Assembly (NCBI GenBank): GCA_002476495.1
Contig: DLKL01000011.1
Location: 54,383-100,583, forward strand
Reading direction: 5' to 3'
Origin: Lachnospiraceae bacterium UBA7589
Lineage (GTDB): Bacteria; Bacillota; Clostridia; Lachnospirales; Lachnospiraceae
DNA length: 46,201 nt
Numbering within the stretch: position 1 is the stretch's first letter; every line of letters starts with the position of its first letter. A program made the translations under genes and the position numbers. Of this stretch, positions 7,181-15,198 are shown one piece after another. The notes beneath the pieces were generated by a model, which was given only the letters and a program-made list of their open reading frames with translations, was not told the origin of the DNA and did not search any database.

Positions 7181-8701
7181 ATGAAAAAATATATTTCTAT
7201 TCTTTTGGTGGCAGTTATGGCAGTATTCTGTCTTTCCGCCTGTGGTCGAAATAATTCCAATACTAATATTCAGACAAAAGACAATAGTGATAAGCAGATT
7301 AAAGTCGTTACAACCATATTCCCGATATATGACTGGGTAAAAGAAATTGCCGGAGATGAAGTATCGGATATAGAGCTTACAATGCTTCTTGATAATGGAG
7401 TTGATCTGCATAGTTATCAGCCTACCGCAGATGATATCATGAAAATTTCCGATTGCGACCTTTTCATTTATGTAGGAGGAGAATCAGATGCATGGGTAGA
7501 AGATGCATTAAAGGAAGCTGTTAATAAAGATATGCAGGTAATTAATTTATTGGATGTCTTAAAAGACAATGTAAAAACAGAAGAAGCAGTACCGGGAATG
7601 CAGGCAGAGGAAGATCACAATCATGGATATTCACATTTTGATGACAGTGATGTACAAGATAGGACATTATCCGACTGGGATGGTGTTTGGCAGTCTGTGT
7701 ATCCTTATCTGCAAAATGGTGTTTTAGATGAGGTTATGGAGAAAAAAGCAGAAAACGGAAATAAAACAGCCGAAGAATACAAATCATATTATGAAAATGG
7801 CTACAAGACTTCGGTTTCTCAGATTACAATTAATGCTGAAAATAATACCATTTGTTTTGTGAAAGACGGAACTGAATCAAAAGCAACTTATGAATACAAG
7901 GGCTATAAGATTTACGATTATGAATCGGGCAGCAGAGGTGTCCGTTACTTTTTTGAAGCCACAGGAGGCGATGCCGATGCACCTAAATATGTTCAGTTCA
8001 GTGACCATGGTATTGCTCCGGGTGAAGCAGAACATTTCCATATCTATACCGGCAATGATGGTTTTCAAGCATTATCTGAGGAAATGGATAATTGGCCTAC
8101 CTATTATCCGGCAGATATGTCAGGTACAGAGATTGCTGAGGAGATGTCAGAGCATGAGGAGAAAGAATATGACGAACATGTATGGCTCTCACTAAGAAAT
8201 GCACAGATTCTTTGTAATGCGATTGCAGAAGCCTTAGGAAAAATAGATCAGAGCCATAAAGACGTTTATTTAGAAAACGTTACTTCTTATAACAAGCGTC
8301 TTGCTTCACTTGATTCCCAGTATCAGGATGTGACAGCGAATGCTTCACAGAAAACATTGCTTTTTGGAGACCGTTTCCCATTCCGTTACATGGTGGATGA
8401 TTACGGTTTAAATTATTACGCAGCATTTGCAGGCTGCTCTGCAGAGAGTGAGGCAAGCTTTGAGACAATATCATTCCTTGCAAAGAAAGTAGATGAGCTT
8501 GGCCTTAAAACAATTATGACTATTGAAAATTCCGATTCAAAAATTGCAAAAACCATTCGTGATAACACAAAGGATAAGAACCAGGAAATTCTTTCGCTGG
8601 ATTCCATGCAGTCTGTAACCTCTGAAGATGTTAAAAACAAAACGACATATCTTTCGGTTATGGAAAGTAATTTGAATGTTTTAAAAGAAGCATTGCAATA
8701 G
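7181..8701 (+). CDS. znuA: Zinc ABC transporter substrate-binding lipoprotein with a nested ZinT domain
   Basis: 506 residues against about 300 for plain ZnuA. Residues 1-21 are a lipoprotein signal (LSAC, lipid on C21). Residues 40-130 match the first ZnuA lobe (VVTTIFPIYDWVKEIAG; first zinc ligand H77 in DLHSYQPT). A His-rich stretch (EEDHNHGYSH, 144-152) leads into a complete ZinT domain (about 158-312). It starts DRTLSDWDGVWQSVYPYL and holds the ZinT ligands H276, H285 and H287 (SDHGIAPGEAEHFHIYTG). The ZnuA fold resumes at DEHVWLSLRNA (second ligand H333) and runs to the end. So ZinT sits inside the ZnuA ligand loop, not at the C-terminus as in streptococcal AdcA. The third His of ZnuA (in FHDAxGYF) appears replaced in FGDRFPFRYMVDDYGL (395-410). 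It captures zinc outside the membrane and delivers it to ZnuBC. Confidence 0.93.
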   Translation: MKKYISILLVAVMAVFCLSACGRNNSNTNIQTKDNSDKQIKVVTTIFPIYDWVKEIAGDEVSDIELTMLLDNGVDLHSYQPTADDIMKISDCDLFIYVGGESDAWVEDALKEAVNKDMQVINLLDVLKDNVKTEEAVPGMQAEEDHNHGYSHFDDSDVQDRTLSDWDGVWQSVYPYLQNGVLDEVMEKKAENGNKTAEEYKSYYENGYKTSVSQITINAENNTICFVKDGTESKATYEYKGYKIYDYESGSRGVRYFFEATGGDADAPKYVQFSDHGIAPGEAEHFHIYTGNDGFQALSEEMDNWPTYYPADMSGTEIAEEMSEHEEKEYDEHVWLSLRNAQILCNAIAEALGKIDQSHKDVYLENVTSYNKRLASLDSQYQDVTANASQKTLLFGDRFPFRYMVDDYGLNYYAAFAGCSAESEASFETISFLAKKVDELGLKTIMTIENSDSKIAKTIRDNTKDKNQEILSLDSMQSVTSEDVKNKTTYLSVMESNLNVLKEALQ

Positions 8702-8709
8702 GAGGAATT

Positions 8710-9393
8710 ATGGAACAGATTACTTGCGAAAATCTGGCGATAGGTTATGATGGAAAGATATTAGTAAAGGATATTAACTTTTGTGTGAAAAGTGGAGATT
8801 ATCTTTGTATTATTGGAGAAAATGGTTCAGGCAAGTCAACCCTGATGAGAACATTACTTAATCTGCAACAGCCCATTCGTGGAAAAATTCTGTTTGGAGC
8901 CGGAGTAAAGAGTGATGAAATAGGATATTTGCCACAACAGACAGTAATACAAAAGGATTTTCCTGCATCCGTGAGAGAGATTGTTCTCTCCGGATGTCAG
9001 AATCGCATCGGCATACGGCCATTTTATAAAAAGCCGGAAAAAAAGCGTGCAAAGGAAATGATGGAAAAACTTGATATTACAAATTTGGAAAATCAATGTT
9101 ACCGTGAACTCTCGGGAGGGCAGCAGCAGAGAGTTTTATTAACAAGAGCCTTATGTGCGACAAAAAAAATATTATTGTTAGACGAACCTGTATCCGGTCT
9201 TGATCCCAAAGCTACAGGAGAAATGTATCGTCTTGTTGAAAAAATAAATTGTGAAGATAAGATTACGGTTATTATGATTTCTCATGATATAAAGGCTGCG
9301 ATGAGCTATGCCAGCCATATACTTCATATCGGAGAAGAGATATTTTATGGAACAAAGCAGGAGTATGAAAGAAGGTGTACTATTGATAGATAA
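8710..9393 (+). CDS. znuC: Zinc ABC transporter ATP-binding protein
   Basis: 227 residues. Walker A is GENGSGKST (about 36-44), the ABC signature is LSGGQQQRVLL, Walker B is ILLLDEPVSGLD and the switch His is in MISHDIKAA. Length and sequence fit the ZnuC/AdcC family that energises zinc import. GGAGG at 8701-8705 precedes ATG 8710, 8 bases after znuA. The 3' end overlaps the start of znuB by 11 bases, indicating translational coupling. Manganese transporters have similar ATPases; the Zur and ZinT context decides for zinc. Confidence 0.92.
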   Translation: MEQITCENLAIGYDGKILVKDINFCVKSGDYLCIIGENGSGKSTLMRTLLNLQQPIRGKILFGAGVKSDEIGYLPQQTVIQKDFPASVREIVLSGCQNRIGIRPFYKKPEKKRAKEMMEKLDITNLENQCYRELSGGQQQRVLLTRALCATKKILLLDEPVSGLDPKATGEMYRLVEKINCEDKITVIMISHDIKAAMSYASHILHIGEEIFYGTKQEYERRCTIDR

Positions 9394-10225
9394 ATTATAT
9401 TTTTATTTTCAGTACCCATTCGTTAGATATGCCCTCATTGTTGGGATCTTGATCGCACTTTGTTCCTCCCTGTTGGGGGTTACTTTGGTGCTGAAACGAT
9501 TTTCCTTTATTGGAGACGGCCTATCACATGTTGCCTTTGGAGCTATGGCAGTAGCGTCAGTTCTAAATTTTACGAATACTATGATATTCATTTTACCTGT
9601 AACCATAATTTGTGCTGTTTTACTGTTACGGGCAGGTCAGAACACAAAAATTAAGGGCGATGCAGCGGTTGCCATGATTTCTGTAGGAGCATTGGCTATC
9701 GGCTATCTGCTTATGAATCTGTTTTCCACAGGTTCTAATCTTTCAGGTGACGTATGCAGCACACTGTTTGGTTCAACATCTATATTGACATTGACAAAGG
9801 AGCAGGTGATATTGTGCAGTATTTTATCATTCATTGTTGTAATTGTTTTTATTACATTTTATCAGAAGATATTTTCTGTTACTTTTGATGAAACATTTGC
9901 AAAGGCCACAGGAATGAAAACAGATTTTTACAATCTTTTAATAGCTGTCATTACCGCGGTAATTATTGTTCTTGCCATGAATTTAGTGGGTTCGTTACTG
10001 ATTTCGGCACTGGTAATATTTCCGGCATTGTCGGCAATGCGTGTATATAAAACATTCTTTAGTGTTACAATTTGTTCTGTAGTGTTATCTGTAATCTGTG
10101 CCGTTATTGGAATTTTATTATCAATTCTGGCAGGTACTCCAGTAGGCTCAACAATTGTTACAATAAATATTGTGGTATTTATAGCCTGCCGTGGTGTGGA
10201 GAAAATAACAGGAGGAAGATCATGA
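9383..10225 (+). CDS. znuB: Zinc ABC transporter permease
   Basis: 280 residues from TTG 9383, chosen because AAGAAGGTG (9369-9377) is correctly spaced and the product then begins MIDKLYFYFQYPFVRYALIV, as in other family members. The upstream ATG at 9365 has a ribosome binding site only one base away. About eight hydrophobic helices are visible. The family motif LLGVTLVLKRFSFIGDGLSHVAFGAMAVA near the N-terminus contains the conserved GDGLSH. The closing stretch LSILAGTPVGSTIVTINIVVF matches ABC-3 type metal permeases. It forms the transmembrane channel of the ZnuABC importer. It overlaps znuC by 11 bases and the following lipoprotein gene by 4 (ATGA). Confidence 0.91.
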   Translation: MIDKLYFYFQYPFVRYALIVGILIALCSSLLGVTLVLKRFSFIGDGLSHVAFGAMAVASVLNFTNTMIFILPVTIICAVLLLRAGQNTKIKGDAAVAMISVGALAIGYLLMNLFSTGSNLSGDVCSTLFGSTSILTLTKEQVILCSILSFIVVIVFITFYQKIFSVTFDETFAKATGMKTDFYNLLIAVITAVIIVLAMNLVGSLLISALVIFPALSAMRVYKTFFSVTICSVVLSVICAVIGILLSILAGTPVGSTIVTINIVVFIACRGVEKITGGRS

Positions 10226-10842
10226 AAAATTTGATAAAAAGTATGGTTATATTTCTATGTATTTTTCTGATAACCGGATGTAGTAATAGAAAAAACGTGG
10301 ATGAAAAAGGTGTCAGCAACACAAATTCAGTTAACCAGATAATAGATAATCAGACAGTTAATAATGACAATACGACTGAAGCTTCGATAGATGAGGAAGC
10401 TTCAACTACAACTAATGTAGAACCGAGCAAGACTACAGAAAGTATGATAAACAAAGAAGAAGATGTAAAAAATCCAGATACAACAGTTGATTATGACCTT
10501 ACACAAATGAGCAGCTCTATGGTATTTGCAACGGTATATCAGATGATGATGACACCTCAGGAATATGAAGGAAAAACATTCCGTATTGACGGAAACTTTT
10601 ACGCAACCTATTATGAGCCTACAAAAAAATACTATTTTTATTGTATTATTCAGGATGCAACCGCCTGCTGTACCCAGGGAATGGAATTTGTGTGGGATGA
10701 TGGCTCTCATATATATCCGGATGAGTATCCGGATGATAATGCTGAAATTGTAGTTGAAGGAACCTTTGAGACATATAGAGAGGAAGGAGATCAAAATCTA
10801 TATGGCAGATTATCTGACGCAACATTGCAACAGAAAAACTAA
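10222..10842 (+). CDS. Zinc-operon lipoprotein with a C-terminal OB-like domain
   Basis: 206 residues from ATG 10222 (AGGAGGAAG upstream), overlapping the znuB stop by 4 bases. The signal peptide ends in a lipobox (ITGC, C20). Residues 21-90 are a low-complexity Asn/Thr/Ser/Glu linker. Residues about 95-203 form a compact domain with MTPQEYEGKTFRIDGNFYAT and FYCIIQDATACCTQGMEFVW (C141, C149, C150). The pattern Y-x-GK...G, then a CC motif, recalls the extracytoplasmic part of YcgQ/DUF1980-type proteins and suggests an OB-like beta barrel. That similarity is recall, not a search. The coupling to znuB says it works with zinc import, perhaps as an extracellular metal chaperone or channel partner. 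No known symbol. Confidence 0.75.
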   Translation: MKNLIKSMVIFLCIFLITGCSNRKNVDEKGVSNTNSVNQIIDNQTVNNDNTTEASIDEEASTTTNVEPSKTTESMINKEEDVKNPDTTVDYDLTQMSSSMVFATVYQMMMTPQEYEGKTFRIDGNFYATYYEPTKKYYFYCIIQDATACCTQGMEFVWDDGSHIYPDEYPDDNAEIVVEGTFETYREEGDQNLYGRLSDATLQQKN

Positions 10843-11149
10843 AATATCAAAGCCTCATTAAGAACATCCATTTCAATGAAACTATTTTAATGATGAGTCA
10901 ATTCACCATTCTGCTTTAATTTTATGTTATAATATTTTATTGGATTTTTTCCCATATGTTTTTCCTTATCAGCGCTTGTAAACACCGATTAGATAATATA
11001 ACTGCTATTAACTCTCATACTACAGGTGATATCTCGATTGCAAATTTCTGTGTAGAAAAAACATATATGAAGCCATTGATAGCTATTCCAATACTATTCT
11101 AATAGTTATATTGGTATCTTTGACATTTTTTAACTTAAGGAGGTTCATT
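10843..11149 (+). promoter_or_regulatory. Intergenic leader with extended -10 promoter for the pyrophosphatase gene
   Basis: This 307-base gap holds an extended -10 element (TG at 10925-10926, TATAAT at 10928-10933) without a good -35. Transcription would start near 10940 and leave an untranslated leader of about 210 bases. Within it I see only a small inverted repeat, ACTATT/AATAGT (11093-11106), and the ribosome binding site AAGGAGG before ATG 11150. No riboswitch class is recognised, and no clear terminator for the znu operon. Confidence 0.5.
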
Positions 11150-12814
11150 ATGCCCGATTCAAATAACGAAGCCATATATATAATTGGCCACAAAAACCCG
11201 GATACCGACTCCATATGCTCAGCTATCTGCTATGCTTATCTGAAAAATGCTATCAGCTCCGATAGGTATATTCCTATGCGTGCAGGAGAGCTGAACGCAG
11301 AAACAGAATATGTACTGAATTACTTTAAAATTACTCCACCTTCCCTTGTGGAAAATGTATATACCCAGGTTAAGGATGTGGAATACCGACATATGAAGGG
11401 TGTTCAAAAGGATATTTCAATAAAGAAGGCATGGGAAATACTAAACGAAAATCACCTTACTACATTAGCATCCGTAGATTCACGAGAAAATCTTTACGGA
11501 TTAATCACAATTAAGGATATCGCTATGTCCTATCTGGATGTATACGACAACAAAATAATAGCAACAGCAAAGACGCCTTATTCCAACATAATTGAAACCC
11601 TGTCCGCAACCCTGGTTGTGGGCGACGAAAAGGAAAAGGTCAAAAAGGGAAAGGTTCTCATAGCCGCAGCAAATCCCGATATGATGGAGCAGTATATTGA
11701 TAAAGATGACATTGTTATCCTGGGCAACAGATATGAATCACAGCTTTGTGCCATTGAAATGAATGCCCAGTGTATTATAATCTGTGACGGGGCAACTGTA
11801 TCTAAAACCATTACCAAGCTGGCAGAGGACAGAGGCTGCTCAATTATTATTACCCCTTATGATACCTATACCGTTGCAAGACTTATGAACCAGAGTATTC
11901 CTATTAATTACTTTATGATTAAAAATAATCTTATTACCTTTTCCACAGAAGATTATATCACTGGCATAAGGGATGTTATGGCAAGCAAAAGGCATCAGTA
12001 TTATCCTATACTGGATGAAAATGAAAAATATGTAGGGCTTATTTCCCAACGTAACTATCTGAATGCTCATCCTAAAAAGGTAATACTGGTTGACCATAAT
12101 GAACGATCCCAGACTATCGATGGTATAGATGAGGTGGATTTACTGGAAATTATAGACCATCATAGAATAGGAGGACTGCAAACCATGAATCCTGTCTATT
12201 TCAGAAATCAGCCTCTCGGATGCACAGCAACCATAATATATCAGATGTTTATGGAAAATGCTGTTGATATACCAAAGGATATAGCCGGTCTGCTATGCGC
12301 AGCTATTATTTCAGACACACTTATGTTCCGTTCACCTACCTGCACAGATATTGATAAATCTGTATGTCAGTCTTTGGGAAAAATAGCAGGCATTAATATT
12401 CCAAAATTTGCTTCCTCAATGTTTAACGCAGGAAGCAGACTGAGTGACAAATCCGATGAAGAAATATTTAATCAGGATTACAAAATATTTACCTCAGATA
12501 ATTTTACCTTTGGAATTGGACAGATTACTTCATTTGATGAAGACATTTTAAACAACCTTAAGCCCCGTCTGTTAGAATACATGATGCACATATATCCGGA
12601 TAAGGATGTTGATATGTTATTTTTCATGCTTACTAATATCTATACCGAAAATACCGAGCTGTTATATTACGGAAAAGATGCTGAACAGCTTCTTGCAAAG
12701 GCGTTTAAGCTGGAGCTGGTCTCCGGTGGCAGCATTAAGCTTGAAAATGTAGTTTCACGAAAAAAGCAGGTTATTCCAACCATTATGATTGCTGCTAATG
12801 AGCAATTGAATTAA
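11150..12814 (+). CDS. ppaC: Manganese-type (family II) inorganic pyrophosphatase with CBS-DRTGG-CBS regulatory insert
   Basis: 554 residues from ATG 11150 (AAGGAGG at 11137-11143); an ATG at 11111 lacks a ribosome binding site. The DHH core begins IIGHKNPDTDSICSAICYA (metal ligands H14, D18, D20) and resumes late with VDHNERSQ and the DHH signature IIDHHRIGG, followed by a DHHA2-like C-terminal domain. The insert of about 240 residues between these contains a first CBS repeat, a DRTGG-like domain (about 180-250) and a second CBS repeat (YYPILDENEKYVGLISQRNY). This is the layout of the nucleotide-regulated CBS-PPase known from Clostridium perfringens and Desulfitobacterium, of nearly the same length. 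It hydrolyses pyrophosphate in the cytoplasm, inhibited by AMP/ADP and activated by ATP or diadenosine polyphosphates in known members. Confidence 0.92.
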   Translation: MPDSNNEAIYIIGHKNPDTDSICSAICYAYLKNAISSDRYIPMRAGELNAETEYVLNYFKITPPSLVENVYTQVKDVEYRHMKGVQKDISIKKAWEILNENHLTTLASVDSRENLYGLITIKDIAMSYLDVYDNKIIATAKTPYSNIIETLSATLVVGDEKEKVKKGKVLIAAANPDMMEQYIDKDDIVILGNRYESQLCAIEMNAQCIIICDGATVSKTITKLAEDRGCSIIITPYDTYTVARLMNQSIPINYFMIKNNLITFSTEDYITGIRDVMASKRHQYYPILDENEKYVGLISQRNYLNAHPKKVILVDHNERSQTIDGIDEVDLLEIIDHHRIGGLQTMNPVYFRNQPLGCTATIIYQMFMENAVDIPKDIAGLLCAAIISDTLMFRSPTCTDIDKSVCQSLGKIAGINIPKFASSMFNAGSRLSDKSDEEIFNQDYKIFTSDNFTFGIGQITSFDEDILNNLKPRLLEYMMHIYPDKDVDMLFFMLTNIYTENTELLYYGKDAEQLLAKAFKLELVSGGSIKLENVVSRKKQVIPTIMIAANEQLN

Positions 12815-12834
12815 TTTTTGTTCTATGTTATAAT
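12806..12834 (+). promoter_or_regulatory. Promoter upstream of the coiled-coil membrane protein gene
   Basis: TTGAAT (12806-12811), 17-base spacer, and TATAAT (12829-12834) with an upstream TG (12826-12827). The -35 overlaps the end of the pyrophosphatase gene. It would transcribe the next two genes. Confidence 0.65.
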
Positions 12835-12870
12835 GTAAAAAACGTAAACAGACAGAATTGGGAGGTGCAC

Positions 12871-13455
12871 ATGAAACACAAATCACAGTCTTCACTTACT
12901 ATAAGTGCTGTTGCTTTTGTAGCTGCATTTCTTGTGGATTTGTATCTGATAACCGCATATTCCTCAAGTATTGAACTCATTATTGCAATTTCACTTATAG
13001 CTGTTGTTGATACCTTCTTTCTTGTAGATGGTATTCTCAATACAATTAATGAAATTGCCTCAATTAATATAGACAAACAAAATGAGCTCACAAAGGTTGA
13101 AAAGGGTATATATTCCGTATCAAAAAGAGAAGAAATAGCACGAAACCAGAGTATGTCAGCTCTTTTAGACACACTTATAGAGCTTAAAACTGAGAATGCA
13201 AGCCTTCATAACCAGCTTATGGAGCAGAATAAGTTACTGGCCAAGCTGCAGATTAAAAAGGACATTGATAATTCCACAAAAATTGTCAACAGCAACGATC
13301 AGATTGCCCTTCTTATTGAACAGCTTGCCACTGCAAATTCAAAGTCCTCATCAGAAACTTTGGAAATACTTAACGACATTTGCAAGGAGCTTGAAAACAA
13401 AGACAACTCATCTGCAGAATATTCACATTTAAGAGTGATGTCTAAGGCAGAATAG
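12871..13455 (+). CDS. Hypothetical membrane protein with coiled coil
   Basis: 194 residues from ATG 12871, preceded by GGGAGGTG (12860-12867). Two N-terminal hydrophobic segments (about 10-30 and 35-56) form a hairpin anchor. The rest is hydrophilic and helical, with coiled-coil heptads around 60-135 (LLDTLIELKTENASLHNQLMEQ). A second helical segment follows near 145-180. No family recognised. It is followed 8 bases later by an exonuclease gene in the same unit. It could be a scaffold at the membrane; nothing in the sequence gives a specific role. Confidence 0.7.
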   Translation: MKHKSQSSLTISAVAFVAAFLVDLYLITAYSSSIELIIAISLIAVVDTFFLVDGILNTINEIASINIDKQNELTKVEKGIYSVSKREEIARNQSMSALLDTLIELKTENASLHNQLMEQNKLLAKLQIKKDIDNSTKIVNSNDQIALLIEQLATANSKSSSETLEILNDICKELENKDNSSAEYSHLRVMSKAE

Positions 13456-13463
13456 GACAATTT

Positions 13464-14423
13464 ATGAACTACATAGTATTTGATCTCGAATGGAATCAGT
13501 GCTGTGGCAGGGATTTGGAAAATCCACGGATGCCCTTTGAGATAATTGAAATCGGAGCCGTAAAGCTTGATGAAAAACTTAATATAACGGATTCTTATTC
13601 CAGTATTGTTAAGCCCAGGTTATATAAGAAGCTGCAGCCTCACGTCAAGAGTATACTGAATTATGATGAAAACACCCTGAAAAAGGGCAGACCCTTTGAT
13701 ATGGTATGCAGGGAATTTATAAAATGGTGTGGTAAGGATTACATTTTTTGTACCTGGGGCTCCATGGATTTAAACTATCTCCAGAGCAATATGGATTACT
13801 ATTATCTGAAGCCCCTTGTATCTCCTCTGAAATACTATAATATACAACAGATATATGCTGATGTCCGGGATGATAATAATTCCATTGTAAAGCTTGAACG
13901 GGCAGTTAATGAGTTGGATATATCTATAGACAGACCCTTTCATTCAGCACTGAACGATGCTTATTACACCGCTATGGTATTTCACAAAATTAATCCAAAA
14001 GATCTGAAAGACCGGTACACTTATGATGTGTATAATAATCCAAAAGAAAAGGAAGAAGAACTGATTTCCTATCACAAAAATTATATGGAGCATATATCCA
14101 GAGAATTTCCCAGTAAATTTGATGCTCTTGAAGACAAGGAGCTGCTTACAATGCGATGCTACAGATGTGGCAAAAAATTGTCAAAGCGTATACTCTGGTT
14201 TGCAAATTCTCCTAACTCATACATTGGTGCAGGTAAATGTTGGTATCATGGTCTGGTTGCAGGTAAGTTCAAATTTAAGCAGGCAAAGGATGGTAATTAC
14301 TTTGTGATTAAAACAATGCTTCCTACTGATAAAAAAGGATTAGAGAACATGAAAGAAAGGCAAAATGAACTTCGTATCAAACGCCAGACAAAAAGACATA
14401 ACAAACATAATCATGAATTCTAA
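13464..14423 (+). CDS. DEDDh 3'-5' exonuclease with C-terminal zinc-ribbon-like tail
   Basis: 319 residues. Exo I motif is YIVFDLEWNQ (D7, E9), Exo II is WGSMDLNYL (D102) and Exo III is FHSALNDAYYTA (H160, D165). This completes a DEDDh active site of the ERI-1/KapD-like branch of the DnaQ superfamily. Such enzymes trim RNA or DNA 3' ends with two metal ions. After the nuclease domain, a C-x2-C (CYRCGK) and a later C-x2-H (GKCWYHG) resemble a short zinc ribbon, and the C-terminus is strongly basic (KRQTKRHNKHNHEF), both suitable for nucleic acid contact. It lies downstream of the coiled-coil membrane gene and converges on rsmG. The substrate is not evident. Confidence 0.85.
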   Translation: MNYIVFDLEWNQCCGRDLENPRMPFEIIEIGAVKLDEKLNITDSYSSIVKPRLYKKLQPHVKSILNYDENTLKKGRPFDMVCREFIKWCGKDYIFCTWGSMDLNYLQSNMDYYYLKPLVSPLKYYNIQQIYADVRDDNNSIVKLERAVNELDISIDRPFHSALNDAYYTAMVFHKINPKDLKDRYTYDVYNNPKEKEEELISYHKNYMEHISREFPSKFDALEDKELLTMRCYRCGKKLSKRILWFANSPNSYIGAGKCWYHGLVAGKFKFKQAKDGNYFVIKTMLPTDKKGLENMKERQNELRIKRQTKRHNKHNHEF

Positions 14424-14432
14424 ATATCGAAA

Positions 14433-14473
14433 GCAAGCAGACAGCCCCTTTAGATAAGGGGCTGTCTGCTTGC
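14433..14473. terminator. Hairpin between the convergent exonuclease and rsmG genes
   Basis: GCAAGCAGACAGCCCC (14433-14448) and its exact complement (14458-14473) form a perfect 16-base stem with a 9-base loop. The rsmG stop codon lies in the loop and its last codons lie in the right arm. Neither side has a full T-tract (TTTCGATATTT on the minus strand), so it may act as a bidirectional terminator or transcript stabiliser. Confidence 0.7.
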
Positions 14474-15187
14474 TGTTCCGGCTTTTCTTGGATATATGCC
14501 GGGAGTTTTTCTTTGTTTTTTTATAAATATAAAGCTTCTGCCTATGTCTGAATCCGGCAGTGTAAGTTTTTTTATATCTTCGACGCTTCCTCCCAGAATA
14601 CTGATTGCCTTTTTACCCTGTTCAAGCTCCTCATCGACATTTTCCGTTTTATATGGAATAAAGTATCCTCCTAATTTAACAAAGGGCAGTGTGTACTCAG
14701 CCAGAACAGTTATATTTGCCACAGCTCTGCTAAGCACAAGATCAAATTTTTCTCTCAGTGATTTATCCTGTCCCCCTTCCTCAGCACGCCCATGTATGGC
14801 AATACACTTTCCCTCACCGGAAGCTCCTTGGGAAAGCTCTAATTCAGCAATTACTTCCTGAATAAATTTTACCCTTTTATTCAGGGAATCATATAATGTC
14901 ATATTAATCCACGGAAAAGCTATCTTAAGCGGTATTCCCGGAAAGCCTGCTCCCGTTCCTATATCTATTACATCTAGCTTGTCCTTTTTTAAATTGAAAT
15001 ATCCGCCAAGAGCTATACTGTCTATAAAATGCTTAAGCTCAACCTCATGCCTTTCTGTAATAGCAGTAAGATTCATAACCTTATTTTTTTCTATAAGCAT
15101 ATTATAATACTTTTCAAATTGAGCCTTTTGTCTGTCACTGATATCCATTCCCAGATTTTCTTTAAAATATGAATATAGTCTTTCCAT
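14450..15187 (-). CDS. rsmG: 16S rRNA 7-methylguanosine(527) methyltransferase
   Basis: 245 residues. The SAM-binding motif I is VIDIGTGAGFPGIPLKI, preceded by MNLTAITERHEVELKHFIDSI and followed by DSLNKRVKFIQEV and LVLSRAVANITVLAEYTLPFVK, all family hallmarks. It methylates N7 of G527 in 16S rRNA; loss gives low-level streptomycin resistance in other bacteria. It is transcribed with mnmG, 11 bases upstream. The C-terminal tail (RKAGTASRQPLI) is encoded in the right arm of the hairpin at 14433-14473 and is unlikely to be conserved. Confidence 0.96.
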   Translation of the reverse strand: MERLYSYFKENLGMDISDRQKAQFEKYYNMLIEKNKVMNLTAITERHEVELKHFIDSIALGGYFNLKKDKLDVIDIGTGAGFPGIPLKIAFPWINMTLYDSLNKRVKFIQEVIAELELSQGASGEGKCIAIHGRAEEGGQDKSLREKFDLVLSRAVANITVLAEYTLPFVKLGGYFIPYKTENVDEELEQGKKAISILGGSVEDIKKLTLPDSDIGRSFIFIKKQRKTPGIYPRKAGTASRQPLI

Positions 15188-15198
15188 AAAATTCCCCT

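Noticed and set aside
7890..8195. Overlapping frame of about 100 codons inside znuA
   Set aside because: It is a shadow in another frame of the ZinT-encoding part, without homology-like features or ribosome binding site.
14496..14861. Plus-strand open frame within rsmG
   Set aside because: Antisense shadow of a clear rsmG coding region.
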